A stretch of 64,000 nt of DNA. It comes from 3-1-20CM-4-69-9 sp963833655 (GTDB taxonomy: Bacteria; Actinomycetota; Thermoleophilia; Gaiellales; Gaiellaceae). Numbering within the stretch: position 1 is the stretch's first letter; every line of letters starts with the position of its first letter. Positions 7,763 to 15,177 of the stretch are shown here, one piece after another. The translations under genes were made by a program, and so were the position numbers. Location: positions 124,001 to 188,000 of the forward strand of contig CAWHYL010000005.1 of assembly GCA_963833655.1 (NCBI GenBank), written 5' to 3'. The notes below the pieces were generated by a model, which saw nothing but the letters and a program-made list of their open reading frames with translations, had not been told where the DNA came from and did no database searches.

Positions 7763-9616
7763 TCAGGACGCCGCGACGAGCACGACGCCGCCACGCGCCG
7801 GCACCGTGCCCGTAAAGGCCGTGCCCGTCAGCTGATCCACCAAGCCCGTGCCAGGCACCTTGACGGCCGCGGGGGACGAGCCCTTGTTGAGCGCGACGAT
7901 GACGGGCTTGTCCGGCGGAGACACGCGTTCGAACACGAAGACGTCCCCCTTCGTCGACAGCGTCACGAGCGAGCCCGTCCGCAGCGCCGGCAGCGAGTGC
8001 CGCAGCGCGCCGAGCTTGCGGTAGTAGTCGAGCAGGCCGACGTCCTCGCTCCCCCACGGGTACGGCGCCCGGTTGTACGGATCGTTGAAGCCGTTCCTGT
8101 CCGGCGCGTCGATCCCGGCCTCGTCGCCGTAGTACAGCATCGGCGCGCCGAAGCTCGTGTACTGCAGGAGCGCGACCAGGCGCTGCCCGTCCGGCGTCAC
8201 GTACCCGACCCGGCTCGTGTCGTGCGAGTCGACGAGGTTGAACGACACGGCGCTCGCCGCGCGCGGATAGTCGGCGAGGATCGCCTTCAGCGAATGGTCG
8301 AGCTGCGCCGGCGTGAGCTTCTGCGCGAACCCGAGCGCGGCCTGGCGGAAGCGGTAGTTCATGACGCCGTCGAGCTCGTTGCCGAGGAGGTACGGCGTCG
8401 CGTCCGCCGGCCCGGCCGTGTCCTCGCCGACGAGCGGCCCGGGCACCGCCTGCCGGAAGGAACGCCACCAGCGGTGGTTGATCTCCTGCGCCGCGTCGAG
8501 CCGCCAGCCGTCCGGTGCCCAGTGCTTCGCGACGCCGACTAGGAAGTCGAGCACCGCCGGGTTCGAATGGTTGAGCTGCGGCAGCGTGTCGAAGCCGCCG
8601 AACTTCGAGTAGTCGGTGCAGTCGCCGGTGATCGAGTACCAGTCGCGGTACGGCGAGCTCGCGGACTCGCACGCGCCGACGACGTCCGGGTAGCGGTGGT
8701 ACTTGTCGAAGTAGCGGCTGTCCGACGACGTGTGGTTGAAGACGCCGTCGAGGATGATCTTGATGCCCTTCGCGTGCGCGGCGGCGAGCAGCTGCGCATA
8801 CGCGGAGTCGCCGCCGAGGTACGGGTCGACCTGCATGTAGTCGTCCGTGTCGTAGCGGTGGTTCGAGCGCGCCTTGAAGATCGGCGTCAGCCAGATCGCG
8901 TCGACGCCGAGCGACTTGATGTAGTCGAGCTCCTGCGTCACGCCCTCCAGGTCGCCGCCGAAGAAGTCACGGTTGAAGAAGCCGGTGGCGCGCGAGTCCT
9001 CGACGGGCTCGTTCCACGTCGGGTGCAGAATCGCCGGGATGTTCCCGTAGAACACGGGACAGGGCCCGAGCCGGCACGGGTCGTTCGACGGATCGCCGTT
9101 GCGGAAGCGGTCGGCGAAGATCTCGTACACCGTCGCGCCCTGCAGCCAGCTCGGCGTCGTGAAGTTGCGGTCGTAGACGGTGAGCTGGAAGTTGTCGCCG
9201 CGCCGGCGGGTCGTCCTGCCCGTCCCGCCCTTCGCGGTGTCCGCGGTGGAGTTGTCGTCGCCGTACCAGAGGGTGCCGCGCGCAGTCGTGACGCGGAACG
9301 CGTACGAGACGATCGCCGGCTGCACCGGTGTCCTGTACGCGATGCTCCAGAACGCGCCGGCGCGCTTCAGCTTCAGGAACCGCAGCGTCGAGGTGCCGGC
9401 GGCCGGATCGCCCACCTCGACACGCAGTGCCGCCGAGCGAACGCGCTCGCCGGTGACGCGCAGCCGCAGCAGCACGGTCGTCCCCGTCGGCACGGCGCCG
9501 CCGGGCGACCGGTACGCGGGGCTGAAGCTGTCGTGAAACAGCGTCGCGTGCGCGACAGGCGCGAGCGCGAGTGCCGTGACCCCCACCACGCAACTAATCT
9601 GCAGGCGCAGTGCCAA
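7763..9616 (-). CDS. Secreted GH13 alpha-amylase/neopullulanase-like glycosidase
   Basis: A 617-residue exported alpha-glucan hydrolase. A signal peptide ends at about VAHA (24), followed by a beta-rich N domain (25-150), then the TIM barrel. Catalytic regions are complete: region I DGVFNHT (290-296), region II GWRLDAA with nucleophile Asp374, region III GED with acid/base Glu398, region IV DSHDTSR with Asp466. A C-terminal beta domain (about 545-617) follows. The N-domain and DRFRNGDPSNDP layout resemble cyclomaltodextrinase/neopullulanase enzymes. The listed start is a TTG that overlaps the divergent VOC gene start by 7 bases; a GTG about 30 bases further in is an alternative that shortens the signal peptide. 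Confidence 0.9.
   Translation of the reverse strand: MALRLQISCVVGVTALALAPVAHATLFHDSFSPAYRSPGGAVPTGTTVLLRLRVTGERVRSAALRVEVGDPAAGTSTLRFLKLKRAGAFWSIAYRTPVQPAIVSYAFRVTTARGTLWYGDDNSTADTAKGGTGRTTRRRGDNFQLTVYDRNFTTPSWLQGATVYEIFADRFRNGDPSNDPCRLGPCPVFYGNIPAILHPTWNEPVEDSRATGFFNRDFFGGDLEGVTQELDYIKSLGVDAIWLTPIFKARSNHRYDTDDYMQVDPYLGGDSAYAQLLAAAHAKGIKIILDGVFNHTSSDSRYFDKYHRYPDVVGACESASSPYRDWYSITGDCTDYSKFGGFDTLPQLNHSNPAVLDFLVGVAKHWAPDGWRLDAAQEINHRWWRSFRQAVPGPLVGEDTAGPADATPYLLGNELDGVMNYRFRQAALGFAQKLTPAQLDHSLKAILADYPRAASAVSFNLVDSHDTSRVGYVTPDGQRLVALLQYTSFGAPMLYYGDEAGIDAPDRNGFNDPYNRAPYPWGSEDVGLLDYYRKLGALRHSLPALRTGSLVTLSTKGDVFVFERVSPPDKPVIVALNKGSSPAAVKVPGTGLVDQLTGTAFTGTVPARGGVVLVAAS
7848..7858. repeat. Short palindrome GTGCC-A-GGCAC in the amylase gene
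   Basis: A perfect 5-bp-arm dyad, one copy of the GTGCCNGGCAC family seen at seven sites in the window. It encodes V-P-G-T near the C terminus of the glycosidase. Confidence 0.6.
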
Positions 9617-10045
9617 AACTGGTGGGAATCAATCACATCGCGCTCGAGGTCGGCGATCTCGACGAGGCACTGAGCTTCTGGGAGTCGATCTTCGGGCCGC
9701 TCGAGCTCCGCGGCCGCATCCCGGGCATGGCGTTCGTCGACATGGGCGACCAGTTCATCGCGCTCTCGGAGGGGCGCACGCAGCCGCCCGACGGGGCACG
9801 TCACTTCGGGCTCGTGGTGGACGACATGGAAGCGGTTCACACGCGCCTGCGCGAGCTCGGGGTGCCAGTCACGGGACGTGGCCTCGACTTCCATGACCCG
9901 TGGGGAAACCTGATCCAGGTCGTCGACTACCGAGAGATCCAGTTCACGAAGGCGCCGGAGGTCCTGCGGGCGCAAGCGGCTCGACGGGCTGGAGAAGTCG
10001 GAGCGCGCGTTGAGCGAGCTCCGCGAGAAAGGCATCCGCACCTAG
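9610..10045 (+). pseudogene. VOC-family (glyoxalase/methylmalonyl-CoA epimerase-like) gene with a +1 frameshift
   Basis: A glyoxalase-fold metalloprotein: LVGINHIALEVGDLDEALSFW is the first beta-alpha-beta unit with a metal-ligand His, and FVDMGDQFIALSEG and DFHDPWGNLIQVVDY give the second half and its Glu/His sites. At about 9967-9970 the frame is broken: one extra G in CTGCGGGCGC shifts it. Removing that base lets the protein continue as VLRRKRLDGLEKSERALSEL and stop at 10043-10045, just before a strong hairpin (10053). Unshifted, the frame runs through that hairpin into the opposite gene. The GTG start overlaps the amylase start. The break may be real or a sequencing error. Confidence 0.78.
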
Positions 10046-10052
10046 AAACGGT

Positions 10053-10084
10053 GCGGAGGCCGCCTGACCCATGGCGGCCTCCGC
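10053..10084 (+). terminator. Strong stem-loop after the VOC gene
   Basis: Perfect 12-bp inverted repeat GCGGAGGCCGCC / GGCGGCCTCCGC with an 8-base loop, starting 8 bases after the frame-corrected VOC stop and ending 25 bases before the end of the convergent Ig-like gene. No T-run follows, so it may act as a bidirectional hairpin barrier rather than a textbook intrinsic terminator. Confidence 0.75.
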
Positions 10085-10108
10085 GGTTGCTCGGGGGTCC
10101 CGAGCGAA

Positions 10109-11179
10109 CTAGCGAATGCTGAGGTTGACCAGCCGGCGGATCGAAACGCCGCCGATCAGCCGGTCGCTCGGCTTGCGGGCGCGGACGAAGAACGGCTGGC
10201 TGCCGTGCCCCGTCAGCCGGAGGCGATGCGTCGGCTTGACGACGAACGTGACCCAGCCATCGCCACCGGTCGCCTGCTCCGGCGGCGTCGTCGTGTTCCC
10301 GAAGGGAATCCCGACGAGGAACACCATCGCGCCGACGACCGAATGACCCTGGAGGTCGCTGACATGGAAGCGCGCAACGATCGGGCGTCGCGAGCGCAGG
10401 ATCCGCGGCGAGAAGGACAGGCGGTCGACGAGCAGCCGGTTCGGCAGCACGACGTCGTCGACCGAGATCGCCGTCCCCACCGGCGCGCTCGCCTTCACGA
10501 CGACACCCGTGGGCGTCGACGTCGACGAGGAGGTACCGAGCGAGTTGTGCGCGGTCACGCGGACACGCAGCGAATGGCCGATGTCCGCCGTCGTCAGCAC
10601 GTACGTGCTCTTCGTCGCACCGGCGATGTCCGAACAGGCGCCGCCCGTCGCGTCGCAGCGACGCCACTGGTACGTGTAGGTCTGCGGCTTCCTGCCCGTC
10701 CACGTGCCCTGGCTCGCCGTGAGTGTCTGCTTCTCCTGCGGCGTGCCGGAGATCGTCGGCGGCGTGCTGTTCGACGGCGGTCCGGCCGTCGCCGACGCCT
10801 GCACGACGCTCGTCGGATTGGAGTTCATGCTGGCCGTGCCGTCGGCGTTCCTCGCGATCACGCGCGAGCGAATCGTGTGGCCGACGTCCGCTGCGGTGAG
10901 CACGTATGTGTTGCGCGTCTCGCCGGGAATCGTGGCGCAGTTGACGCCGTTGTTGCCGCCTCCGGACTTGTCACAGCGGAGCCAGCGGTACTGGAACGTC
11001 ATCGGCGTCGAGCCGGTCCACGTTCCGTTGGTGGTCCTGAGCATCTCGCCCTGGACCTTCGGGCCCGAAACTGTCGGTTCCCCCGTGCCCTTCGGTGCCG
11101 TCTGCGCGCTCGCCGAGCTGCCCACCGGGACGAGCAATGCCGCCGCGAGCACGAGCCCCAAGATCAGGTGCCGTGGCAT
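10109..11179 (-). CDS. Secreted protein with two Ig-like repeats
   Basis: A 356-residue exported protein. A signal peptide (HLILGLVLAAALLVPVGSSASA) leads into two tandem domains of about 100 residues (roughly 35-128 and 136-225). Each has the pattern GTWTG..P.T..YQWRRCD..G..C..I.GAT..TYVLT.AD.GH..R.RV.A.N..G. A C-terminal beta domain follows (about 240-356). Such repeats are common in Thermoleophilia surface proteins and likely serve adhesion or structure; each contains a Cys pair that could form a disulfide. The start is supported by a strong GAGGGGGG Shine-Dalgarno. It is divergent from the MarR gene across a 75-base AT-richer gap holding an operator-like dyad. Confidence 0.8.
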   Translation of the reverse strand: MPRHLILGLVLAAALLVPVGSSASAQTAPKGTGEPTVSGPKVQGEMLRTTNGTWTGSTPMTFQYRWLRCDKSGGGNNGVNCATIPGETRNTYVLTAADVGHTIRSRVIARNADGTASMNSNPTSVVQASATAGPPSNSTPPTISGTPQEKQTLTASQGTWTGRKPQTYTYQWRRCDATGGACSDIAGATKSTYVLTTADIGHSLRVRVTAHNSLGTSSSTSTPTGVVVKASAPVGTAISVDDVVLPNRLLVDRLSFSPRILRSRRPIVARFHVSDLQGHSVVGAMVFLVGIPFGNTTTPPEQATGGDGWVTFVVKPTHRLRLTGHGSQPFFVRARKPSDRLIGGVSIRRLVNLSIR

Positions 11180-11223
11180 CGATGTTCCCCCCTCACGTTT
11201 GTTATGATCGTGTTACGGTCATA

Positions 11224-11247
11224 TTCGTAGTACGAACCGAGTCGTAC
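11224..11247. promoter_or_regulatory. Operator-like overlapping dyads between the Ig-like and MarR genes
   Basis: TTCGTA-G-TACGAA (11224-11236) is a perfect 13-base dyad, and GTACGA (11230-11235) with TCGTAC (11242-11247) makes a second one sharing its right half. It lies 7-30 bases before the MarR start in an AT-richer divergent intergenic region, the usual site of autoregulatory MarR binding. Binding is inferred. Confidence 0.55.
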
Positions 11248-11270
11248 CCAGACCATGCCCGTGCTCAAAC
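11244..11270 (-). promoter_or_regulatory. Possible SigB-like promoter for the Ig-like gene
   Basis: Read on the minus strand this is GTTTGA-N15-GGGTAC, about 65 bases before the Ig-like start and partly inside the MarR 5' end. The spacer is one or two bases longer than in the better copies at 37696 and 42530. Confidence 0.3.
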
Positions 11271-11659
11271 CCCCCACCGTCGATGAATTCGCCCGCGCGG
11301 CCGACCTGCGCGAGGCGCTCCGGCGTTTTCACCGCACGAGCGACGACGTCGCCGCGGCATACGGCCTCACCTCGCGGACCTATCTCCTCCTGCTGATGAT
11401 CAAGACGGCGCGCAACGGCAAGGCTCGCGCGAGCCTCGGCGAGCTCGAGGAGCGGCTCCAGCTCGGGAAGAGCACGGTCGCCGAGCTCGTGCTGCGCAGC
11501 GAGAAGCGCGGCCTCGTCCACCGCGACCTCGACCGGGAGCGGCCCGGCGCGATCACGGTTGCGCTCACCGCCGCCGGCGAGCGGCGCCTCGCCCGCGTGC
11601 TCACCGAGCTCGGCGACGAGCGGCGGCGCCTGATCGAGATCCTCACGACGCTCGGCTGA
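11255..11659 (+). CDS. MarR-family transcriptional regulator
   Basis: A 134-residue winged-helix repressor-type regulator. It has the MarR helix-turn-helix (ASLGELEERLQLGKSTVAELVLRSEKRGLVHRDLDRERPG, about 67-106) with the wing Asp-Arg-Glu motif and flanking dimerisation helices. It is divergent from the secreted Ig-like gene, with a dyad operator between, so autoregulation and control of that gene are likely. No ligand can be read. Confidence 0.88.
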   Translation: MPVLKPPTVDEFARAADLREALRRFHRTSDDVAAAYGLTSRTYLLLLMIKTARNGKARASLGELEERLQLGKSTVAELVLRSEKRGLVHRDLDRERPGAITVALTAAGERRLARVLTELGDERRRLIEILTTLG

Positions 11660-11677
11660 CCAGCCGATAATCGGCTC

Positions 11678-12520
11678 ATGCTGCGGCTTCTGCTTGCGGC
11701 GGCGGTCGCCGCCGGAGTCCCGTTCGTGCCAAACGACCCGGGCTACCCGGCGAGCAGCGCGCCGCTGCAGGTCATGTCCGTCCCGCAGGCGTGGTCTCTG
11801 ACGCAGGGCGACCCGGCGATCGTGATCGCGATCGTCGACGACGGCGTTGCGCCAGACCCCGATCTGGCGCTCGTCCCCGGCAATGCGAATGCAGGCGACC
11901 ACGGAACCGAGGCGGCGCTGATCGCGGCGGCACAGATCGACAACGGGGTCGGCGGCGCCGGCGTCTGCGGCCGCTGCCGTGTCATGCCGGCAACAGACGT
12001 CGACTGGGCCGTCGACCACGGCGCGGACGTCATCGCCGTCACCCGCTGCGGCGACACCGTGTCGAAGGCTGCACTCGCGCATGCGGCCGCCGACGGCGTG
12101 CGCGTCTTCATCTGTCCGAGCGAGGAGCGCGCCTTCGACAACGCGGCGTACGCGGGAATTGCCGGGCTGATGCTGTCGTGCAACCCGGCGCTGACACCAA
12201 CGGAGATCACGAGCATCCTCATCCGCGCGTCCGACAACGGCGTCGTGAACGCGTACAGGTCGGTCGTCCTGGCGGGCTGCCGCGCCAACCCGACGGAGAT
12301 CGTGCGGCTGATGGTGTCAGTCCGAGGGCAGGGAACGGTGACGCGCACGCCCGACGACGACACCTACAACGCGGGCACCGAGGTCGTTCTCCGTGCGAAG
12401 GCAGATCCCGGCTGGCGCTTCGGCCACTGGAGCGGTGTGTGTCACGGCCGGCGCACGACGTGCACCCTGCGCCTGACGGAGTCGGGCTTCGTGACAGCGC
12501 ACTTCCGCCGCCGCTACTAG
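11678..12520 (+). CDS. Subtilase-fold pseudo-protease with a C-terminal B-repeat domain
   Basis: A 280-residue exported protein built on a peptidase S8 scaffold. The catalytic Asp region is present (IAIVDDG, Asp54) and the His region too (GDHGTEAA, His75), followed by DVDWAVDHGADVIAVTRCG, matching the conserved helix-strand of subtilases. However, the oxyanion Asn segment reads FICPSEE, and the GTSMAAP serine loop is gone: the sequence passes straight from NAAYAG into IAGLMLSCNPALT, the helix that normally follows the Ser. It should therefore be inactive. Residues about 208-278 form an InlB-type B-repeat (GTVTRTPDDDTYNAGTEV ... WSGVC). It starts 18 bases after marR and may be co-transcribed. 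Confidence 0.8.
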   Translation: MLRLLLAAAVAAGVPFVPNDPGYPASSAPLQVMSVPQAWSLTQGDPAIVIAIVDDGVAPDPDLALVPGNANAGDHGTEAALIAAAQIDNGVGGAGVCGRCRVMPATDVDWAVDHGADVIAVTRCGDTVSKAALAHAAADGVRVFICPSEERAFDNAAYAGIAGLMLSCNPALTPTEITSILIRASDNGVVNAYRSVVLAGCRANPTEIVRLMVSVRGQGTVTRTPDDDTYNAGTEVVLRAKADPGWRFGHWSGVCHGRRTTCTLRLTESGFVTAHFRRRY

Positions 12521-13350
12521 GAGCGCACGTACACCGGCGTCCCGAGCGGCAGGATCCGCGCGAGCTGCCGCACGGCCGAGTTCCGCAGGCGGATGCAGCC
12601 GTGCGAGACGCTCGACCCGATCAGCCCCGGCTCGTTCGTCCCGTGCAGCCCGACGCGGCCGTCGCCGCCGGCGAACGTCTGCAGCACGTCGGAGTGCGCA
12701 GAGAGACCGAACGAGTACGGCCCGTAGGAGCCTGCGGGGTCGTCCGGCTGCAGTAGCTCGACGATGTAGAACAGCCCGCGCGGCGTCGGCGTCGATGCTG
12801 TGCCGGTGGCAACCGGGTAGGTCGTGAGCAGGCGGCGGTTGCTCCAGAGCTGCAGCTCGTGCGCCCGCAGGTGCACGACGATGCGGTAGCCGTTGTCGTA
12901 CATCCGTACGGCGCGGCTGCGGATCCAGCCGAGGCTGCCGTTCGGCCGCGTCGGCAGGTAGACGTGGATCCACGTGCCGCGCGTGCCGCGCACGAGGAAC
13001 GCGCGCCGCGTTCCGTTCCCGTCTCGTTTCCGCAGGACGAGCAATGCCCGCTTCGCATGCGGCGCGCGGTACACCGCGAGCTGCTTCGTGCGCACGAAGA
13101 CGACATGGCTCGTCCCGTCGCGACGCCACGGCAACGTCCGCTGCGGACGTGTCACCCGCGGCCGCGTCGCGTGCCTGGCACCACGGGGTGTCTGCAACGG
13201 ACGATGCGGCACCGTCGCCGGCCGCGGGCGCGGCGCGGCAGCTGCCGCCGTCGTCGTCCGCTGCGGCGCGGGTGGCGCCGCGGCATGGTGCGACCCGCCG
13301 GCGCAGCCGGCGGCCAGGATCGGGAGCGCGATCCAGACCGGTCCCCGCAC
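12517..13350 (-). CDS. L,D-transpeptidase (YkuD) lipoprotein
   Basis: A 277-residue cell-wall enzyme that would form 3-3 peptidoglycan cross-links or attach proteins to peptidoglycan. The lipobox LAAGC places the lipidated Cys at 16; a Pro/Ala/Arg-rich linker (17-75) spans the wall; an SH3-like domain (about 82-148) follows; the YkuD domain (155-275) has His236 in LHGTNE and the active-site SHGCIRL with Cys252. All catalytic residues are present. It converges on the pseudo-subtilase with a 4-base overlap. A GTGCCTGGCAC palindrome lies in the linker region. Confidence 0.92.
   Translation of the reverse strand: MRGPVWIALPILAAGCAGGSHHAAAPPAPQRTTTAAAAAPRPRPATVPHRPLQTPRGARHATRPRVTRPQRTLPWRRDGTSHVVFVRTKQLAVYRAPHAKRALLVLRKRDGNGTRRAFLVRGTRGTWIHVYLPTRPNGSLGWIRSRAVRMYDNGYRIVVHLRAHELQLWSNRRLLTTYPVATGTASTPTPRGLFYIVELLQPDDPAGSYGPYSFGLSAHSDVLQTFAGGDGRVGLHGTNEPGLIGSSVSHGCIRLRNSAVRQLARILPLGTPVYVRS
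13171..13181. repeat. Short palindrome GTGCC-T-GGCAC in the transpeptidase linker
   Basis: A member of the GTGCCNGGCAC family. Here it is read in a different frame (A-R-H-A context), showing that the element is not selected for one peptide. Confidence 0.6.
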
Positions 13351-13361
13351 GGGTCGCGAGG

Positions 13362-13721
13362 CTAGCCGGTGAAGTTCGGGTTCGCCTTGGCGGGCGTCGC
13401 CGCCGGCGCGTTGCCGCCTGCGCCTGCGCTGCCGCCGCCTCCGCCGCCGCCCGAGGTAGTGGTGGTCGTGTTGGTCGCCGTCGTGTCGGTGGTCGAGCCC
13501 GTCGACTCCGAGGTCGAGCCCGTGCTCGACGAGTCGGGTGTCGTCGTGGTGATCGTCGTCACGACCGTGGAGCTGTTCGTCGTGATCGTCGTGACGACGG
13601 TCGTCGTCGCCTGCGCACCGAACGGGGCGGCGCCCGCCGTGATCGCCGCAGCCACCGCGCCCAGCGCGAGCAAGCAGGTGAACGCGGCGCCCCAGAGGGC
13701 GAACTTGCGCTTCTTTCTCAT
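13362..13721 (-). CDS. Thr/Ser/Gly-rich exported low-complexity protein
   Basis: A 119-residue protein: basic start (MRKKRK), one hydrophobic segment (ALWGAAFTCLLALGAVAAAITAG), then about 85 residues dominated by Thr, Ser and finally Gly (TTTVVTTITTNSS ..., then a run of seven Gly). This is a wall-spanning or mucin-like stalk pattern. No domain is recognised. It is 11 bases upstream of the transpeptidase gene on the same strand, so the two may be co-expressed at the cell surface. Confidence 0.65.
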   Translation of the reverse strand: MRKKRKFALWGAAFTCLLALGAVAAAITAGAAPFGAQATTTVVTTITTNSSTVVTTITTTTPDSSSTGSTSESTGSTTDTTATNTTTTTSGGGGGGGSAGAGGNAPAATPAKANPNFTG

Positions 13722-13730
13722 TGGGATCGT

Positions 13731-14132
13731 CTACCCGGGTGGCGGCGGAGCTACGCGTGCCAGGTCTTCGAGGGAAAGTCCCTGCTCAACGGGGTCTAAA
13801 TACATCCGCGACCAGGCGACGAGCCCGTCCTCGATGCCGAAGATGATCACGCCGCGGAGCTCGAGCAACGCGCCGCTGCGGGACGTCCCGTAGGCCCGCC
13901 ACTCGCTCCAGATCCGGTTGCCGTCCTCGACGGCCGCCGGCACGTCCACGCGCAGATCGGGCATGTCGGCGATCACCTCGGCCCAATTCGCGCGAACGTC
14001 GTCGCGGCTCGAGATCTTCGCGCCGGGATGGCGCGGACGCTCGCCGACGTAGTCCTCGCGGAAGAACTCGACGAACGCGTCGAGATCGTGCGTGTCGAGC
14101 GCGGCGCGCATCTGCTCGAGCAACGGGATCAT
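13731..14132 (-). CDS. NTF2/SnoaL-like protein
   Basis: A 133-residue alpha+beta cone-fold protein of the SnoaL-like group. IPLLEQMRAALDTHDLDAFVEFFREDY is the opening helical pair, followed by the strands WSEWRAYGTSRSGALLELRGVIIFGIEDGLVAWSRMYLD. Many relatives are small-molecule cyclases or isomerases, or have no known function. The ATG overlaps the GrpB-family stop in an ATGA arrangement. The C-terminal QGLSLEDLA is encoded over an AGGGA-AAG-TCCCT dyad (13771-13783), similar to the palindromes elsewhere. Confidence 0.75.
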   Translation of the reverse strand: MIPLLEQMRAALDTHDLDAFVEFFREDYVGERPRHPGAKISSRDDVRANWAEVIADMPDLRVDVPAAVEDGNRIWSEWRAYGTSRSGALLELRGVIIFGIEDGLVAWSRMYLDPVEQGLSLEDLARVAPPPPG

Positions 14133-14686
14133 CCCGCGGATTCTGCACGCGCGAGGATGCCCTGGATCACGTCGCTCTTCGCGTCGGCGTAGTTCTGCAC
14201 GTACTTCCAGCGCTTCGCGGCGAGCTCGCGCTTCGTGCGAGCGTAAAGGTCGCGGTCGTCGTCGTGCGTGCGCAGCCAATCGCGGAGACGCAGCGTCCGT
14301 TCGAGCTCCTCGCAGCCGGGGTTGTACACGTGGAGGTTCACCGGTGGGTCGAAGCCGCGCAGCAGCCGGTGCTCGTGCCAGTCGGGCTCGCGGATGCGCA
14401 GCTCGTAGCCGATCGCCTCGAGCGGCGGGACGTATGACTCCTCGTCGGTCGTGTCGGCGACGACCATGTTGATGTCGATCAGCGGCTTTGCGGGCAGGCC
14501 GCGAACCGACGTGGAGCCGACGTGGTCGAGCTGGAGGACCTTGTCGCCAAGCGCTTCGCGGATGCGGAACGCGGCGCTCTCGAACCAGTGCGGCCAGATC
14601 GGGTCGTAGTCGGCGATGACGACTTCTTGGTACTGCGACGGCGCCCGACCAACCGAAACTCGCTCGATGTAGTCCTCGTCCTCCAT
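14129..14686 (-). CDS. GrpB/YqkA-like nucleotidyltransferase-fold protein
   Basis: A 185-residue GrpB-family protein (often fused to or near dephospho-CoA kinase elsewhere). Hallmarks are VVIADYDPIWPHWFESAAFRIREAL, LQLDHVGSTSVRGLPAKPLIDI (the nucleotidyltransferase GS motif with DI pair) and the C-terminal LRDWLRTHDDDRDLYARTKRELA. Catalytic role is unproven. The ATG at 14686 gives normal family length; the frame runs upstream to 14896 but that part is unlike GrpB and overlaps the divergent ANTAR-like gene. Translation is coupled to the SnoaL-like gene. Confidence 0.82.
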   Translation of the reverse strand: MEDEDYIERVSVGRAPSQYQEVVIADYDPIWPHWFESAAFRIREALGDKVLQLDHVGSTSVRGLPAKPLIDINMVVADTTDEESYVPPLEAIGYELRIREPDWHEHRLLRGFDPPVNLHVYNPGCEELERTLRLRDWLRTHDDDRDLYARTKRELAAKRWKYVQNYADAKSDVIQGILARAESAG

Positions 14687-14788
14687 CGATGAGAAGGATG
14701 TTTGATTGTGCGCCGCCAGGTCAAAGAGGTGGCCGAGGCCAAGCTCCCGCCTCAGCCCTGAGAACGACGAGGCGGAGAGGTAGCCCAG

Positions 14789-15088
14789 ATGTCCGAAGCA
14801 TCGATTCTCGACGCCGCCCGCGGCGTGCTTCCCGAGCGGTTCGGCGTGGCTCTCGCAAGCGCCGACTCGATCCTCTACGACGTCGCGCGGCGTCATTGCA
14901 TGGACGTGTCAGAGTTCGTGCTAGAAGTCGTCGACTCCTGCACGAGCGACTCCGCAGTGCTGCCGCGCAGCCTCTACGGCGGCGCGAGCGCAGCGTCGCG
15001 AGGTGACATGAACGTCGCAGACGCGGCGCTCGGCCGGCGGATGTTTCAGGCGAGCCGAAGACGTAAACCACGCCGCGGGAGGCGCTGA
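14789..15088 (+). CDS. Small ANTAR-like protein
   Basis: A 99-residue protein whose first 50 residues (ILDAARGVLPERFGVALASADSILYDVARRHCMDVSEFVLEVVDSC) match the three-helix layout of an ANTAR RNA-binding domain: A.G.L..R...... A...L...A......... VV. The usual N-terminal signal-receiver domain is absent and the tail is basic (RRRKPRRGRR). ANTAR proteins bind paired hexaloop RNA to prevent termination. A GGCGGAGAGG Shine-Dalgarno precedes the ATG. The assignment rests on pattern only. Confidence 0.5.
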   Translation: MSEASILDAARGVLPERFGVALASADSILYDVARRHCMDVSEFVLEVVDSCTSDSAVLPRSLYGGASAASRGDMNVADAALGRRMFQASRRRKPRRGRR

Positions 15089-15177
15089 ACCCGCCTCGCA
15101 GATTTACCGACATCCGAGGGGGGTCTGGCCATGCCGGCACGGCGCTGACCTCCCGCCAACCCAGCGAAAGGAGCGTC

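Noticed and set aside
13384..13620. Simple-sequence tract of Gly/Thr/Ser codons
   Set aside because: Looks like a DNA repeat but is the low-complexity stalk of an exported protein; no regular DNA unit.
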